In this document: positions 62,955-64,000 of the stretch, in pieces | Layout: the number at the start of each line of letters is the position of its first letter | How positions within the stretch are numbered: position 1 is the stretch's first letter | Source: Lishizhenia tianjinensis | GTDB lineage: Bacteria > Bacteroidota > Bacteroidia > Flavobacteriales_D > Crocinitomicaceae | NCBI GenBank assembly: GCA_945902115.1 | Contig: CAMDLY010000005.1 | Location: 1 to 64,000, forward strand | DNA length: 64,000 bases | Direction of reading: 5' to 3' | Notes under the pieces: generated by a model | Databases searched by the model: none | Told to the model about the DNA's origin: nothing | What the model saw: the letters and a program-made list of their open reading frames with translations, nothing else | Made by a program: the position numbers and the translations under genes

Positions 62955-64000
62955 ATGAAGTACAGTACTCTCCTTTTGATAATTGTTCTCTACTCTTTCA
63001 ATTCATGCAAAAAAAAAGAAAGCATTGCGGGAAAAGATATTATCAACGATCAAGAATACCTAAATAGTACAACGGATACGCTAGACATAATCACCTATAC
63101 CATTGCCGAAGACTCAACAATTACGGATAACCCTGCCAATGCCGTATTAGGAAGTTATGTAGATCCGAAATTTGGGAAATTAGAGGCTTATTTTTATACA
63201 CAATTTAGACTTGCTACCGTAAATCCTGATTTTGGAGATATCACTACTATAAAAGTGGATTCTTTCGTTTTAGCTCTAGAATATGCTGGGTATTATGGCG
63301 ACCTGAGTGCTCAAACATTTCAAGTGTATGAAATGGATTCTTCTATCTACCTTGACTCCACTTATTACGCTTTTACAGAAAAGAATACGAAGAGTACAAA
63401 CTTGATTCCGTTGGGCAAAGAAACTATCTCACCAAAACCAAATGACAAAACCGTTGTGGGTTCAGATACCGTAGATGCTCAATTACGGATTCCTTTGGAT
63501 ACCAATTTCGCTAAATCTTTAATTGTGGAGGCAGAGAGTGGAAATTCCAGTTTTACTAGCAACGAAAATTTCTTATCTTTTTTTAAGGGGTTAAAAGTAA
63601 AAACGAATAACATAAACCAAAATGTAGGTCAAGGAGCTATATTATATTTCAACTTAAATGACCCGGCCTCGAAAGCGACTATTTACTTTACGCAGGGCGG
63701 CGTAAATAAATCCTACGATTTATTGATTAATTCGAGTTGTGCCGATTTCAATCACGTAGAGGTAGAAAATGGCAGCTACCCCATTCAAGCTGTTTTGGCT
63801 GACTCGACAAAAGGAATGACTGAATTTTATGCACAAGCATTCAAACACCGTGCGGTGGTAAAAATCCCAAGTATTCAAGAATTGCCATCAAATATCATCG
63901 TGCACCGCGCTAATTTGACATTGCCAATTCAGTTCCAAACGGGTTATAGATTCAAACCTGGATCTTTTCTTTCTGTATCAACAAAAATTAAGGCTAGTGA
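62955..64000 (+). CDS. DUF4270-family lipoprotein, truncated by the window edge
   Basis: The frame opens at the ATG at 62955 and is open to the end of the window (about 348 residues so far). The lipobox YSFNSC leads into KKKESIAGKDII. TIAEDSTITDNPANAVLGSYVDPKFGKLEAYFYTQFRL and the strand VDSFVLALEYAGYYGD match DUF4270, a Bacteroidota family of surface lipoproteins. It follows the GT5-like gene by 20 bases, an arrangement often seen in this order. Function unknown. The 3' end is outside the window. Confidence 0.85.
   Translation, partial: MKYSTLLLIIVLYSFNSCKKKESIAGKDIINDQEYLNSTTDTLDIITYTIAEDSTITDNPANAVLGSYVDPKFGKLEAYFYTQFRLATVNPDFGDITTIKVDSFVLALEYAGYYGDLSAQTFQVYEMDSSIYLDSTYYAFTEKNTKSTNLIPLGKETISPKPNDKTVVGSDTVDAQLRIPLDTNFAKSLIVEAESGNSSFTSNENFLSFFKGLKVKTNNINQNVGQGAILYFNLNDPASKATIYFTQGGVNKSYDLLINSSCADFNHVEVENGSYPIQAVLADSTKGMTEFYAQAFKHRAVVKIPSIQELPSNIIVHRANLTLPIQFQTGYRFKPGSFLSVSTKIKAS

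Noticed and set aside
1-64000. CRISPR array, prophage, insertion sequence or tRNA gene
   Set aside because: No regularly spaced direct repeats, transposase, phage structural genes or cloverleaf-like sequence were recognised by eye. The only recombinase is the housekeeping XerC-type.

Overview
The window is a chromosomal segment from a low-GC member of the Bacteroidota, most likely the order Flavobacteriales. A Fluviicola/Crocinitomicaceae- or Cryomorphaceae-like relative would fit, but that rank is inference. The evidence is several type IX secretion (T9SS) cargo tails of type A and type B, a PorP/SprF-like barrel, Bacteroidota-restricted families (DUF2851, DUF4270, DUF5686, DUF5777, DUF2279, YtxJ), start codons without obvious Shine-Dalgarno sequences, and promoters of the TTG-N19-21-TAnnTTTG type. 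I see no rRNA, tRNA, CRISPR array, prophage or intact insertion sequence. Coding density is high and codon use looks even throughout, so most of the window looks like core genome.

Layout. 1-330: a leftward promoter with perhaps the start of a gene leaving the window, then the promoter of an ECF sigma gene. 331-1910: sigma factor and coupled TM/TPR protein. 5032-1960 (minus): a five-gene envelope redox operon (DUF5777 barrel, YceI, membrane protein, cytochrome c lipoprotein, secreted CxxCH protein). 5123-8581: membrane thioredoxin, two tandem PaaE-like reductases and an SDR. 8621-13776: PorP/SprF barrel, PorE-like TPR/PD40/OmpA protein and an LtaS-like sulfatase. 17215-13838 (minus): nrdB-nrdA. 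17633-23183: comF, FAD oxidoreductase, lepA, a cytochrome b-like/cytochrome c pair, hflX. 31331-23177 (minus): DUF2851, PspC, RfbD-like, an NSS transporter with a 48-residue MetS-like partner absent from the ORF track, HhH protein, apt, acyl-CoA dehydrogenase, rpsU, xerC, hpf. 38384-31371 (minus): LOG protein, PASTA protein, T9SS cargo, RluD-type pseudouridine synthase, OmpA-family protein. 38460-39353: DUF2279, followed by the only long gene-poor stretch (39354-39913). 42362-39914 (minus): pheS, ytxJ, glutamine cyclotransferase. 42419-43600: three related small lipoproteins. 44015-48008: tatC, DUF5686 barrel, lptB. 51495-48014 (minus) and 51686-53839: an epimerase-like gene and two large T9SS cargo proteins. 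56545-53909 (minus): HEAT-like protein, yicC, gmk, nadD. 56641-59307: AsmA-like protein. 62031-59304 (minus): panC, panD, LPG-synthase-like membrane protein, HldE-C adenylyltransferase. 62113-end: a single-domain GT5-like protein and a truncated DUF4270 lipoprotein.

How the genes work together. Most genes are housekeeping: dNTP synthesis, translation factors, purine salvage, NAD, pantothenate and beta-alanine supply, LPS export and twin-arginine export. Woven among them is a cell-surface programme: a PorP/SprF-PorE-like unit, four proteins with T9SS tails, many lipoproteins and outer-membrane barrels. The least understood parts are the DUF5777/YceI/cytochrome operon, the duplicated PaaE-like reductases without an epoxidase, the MetS-like small subunit, and the divergent panC/GT5 control region, where two promoters share a 15-base core (one mismatch) arranged as a 12-bp perfect inverted repeat. 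I found no unmistakable new defence or mobile system. All calls come from reading the sequence; no database search was run.
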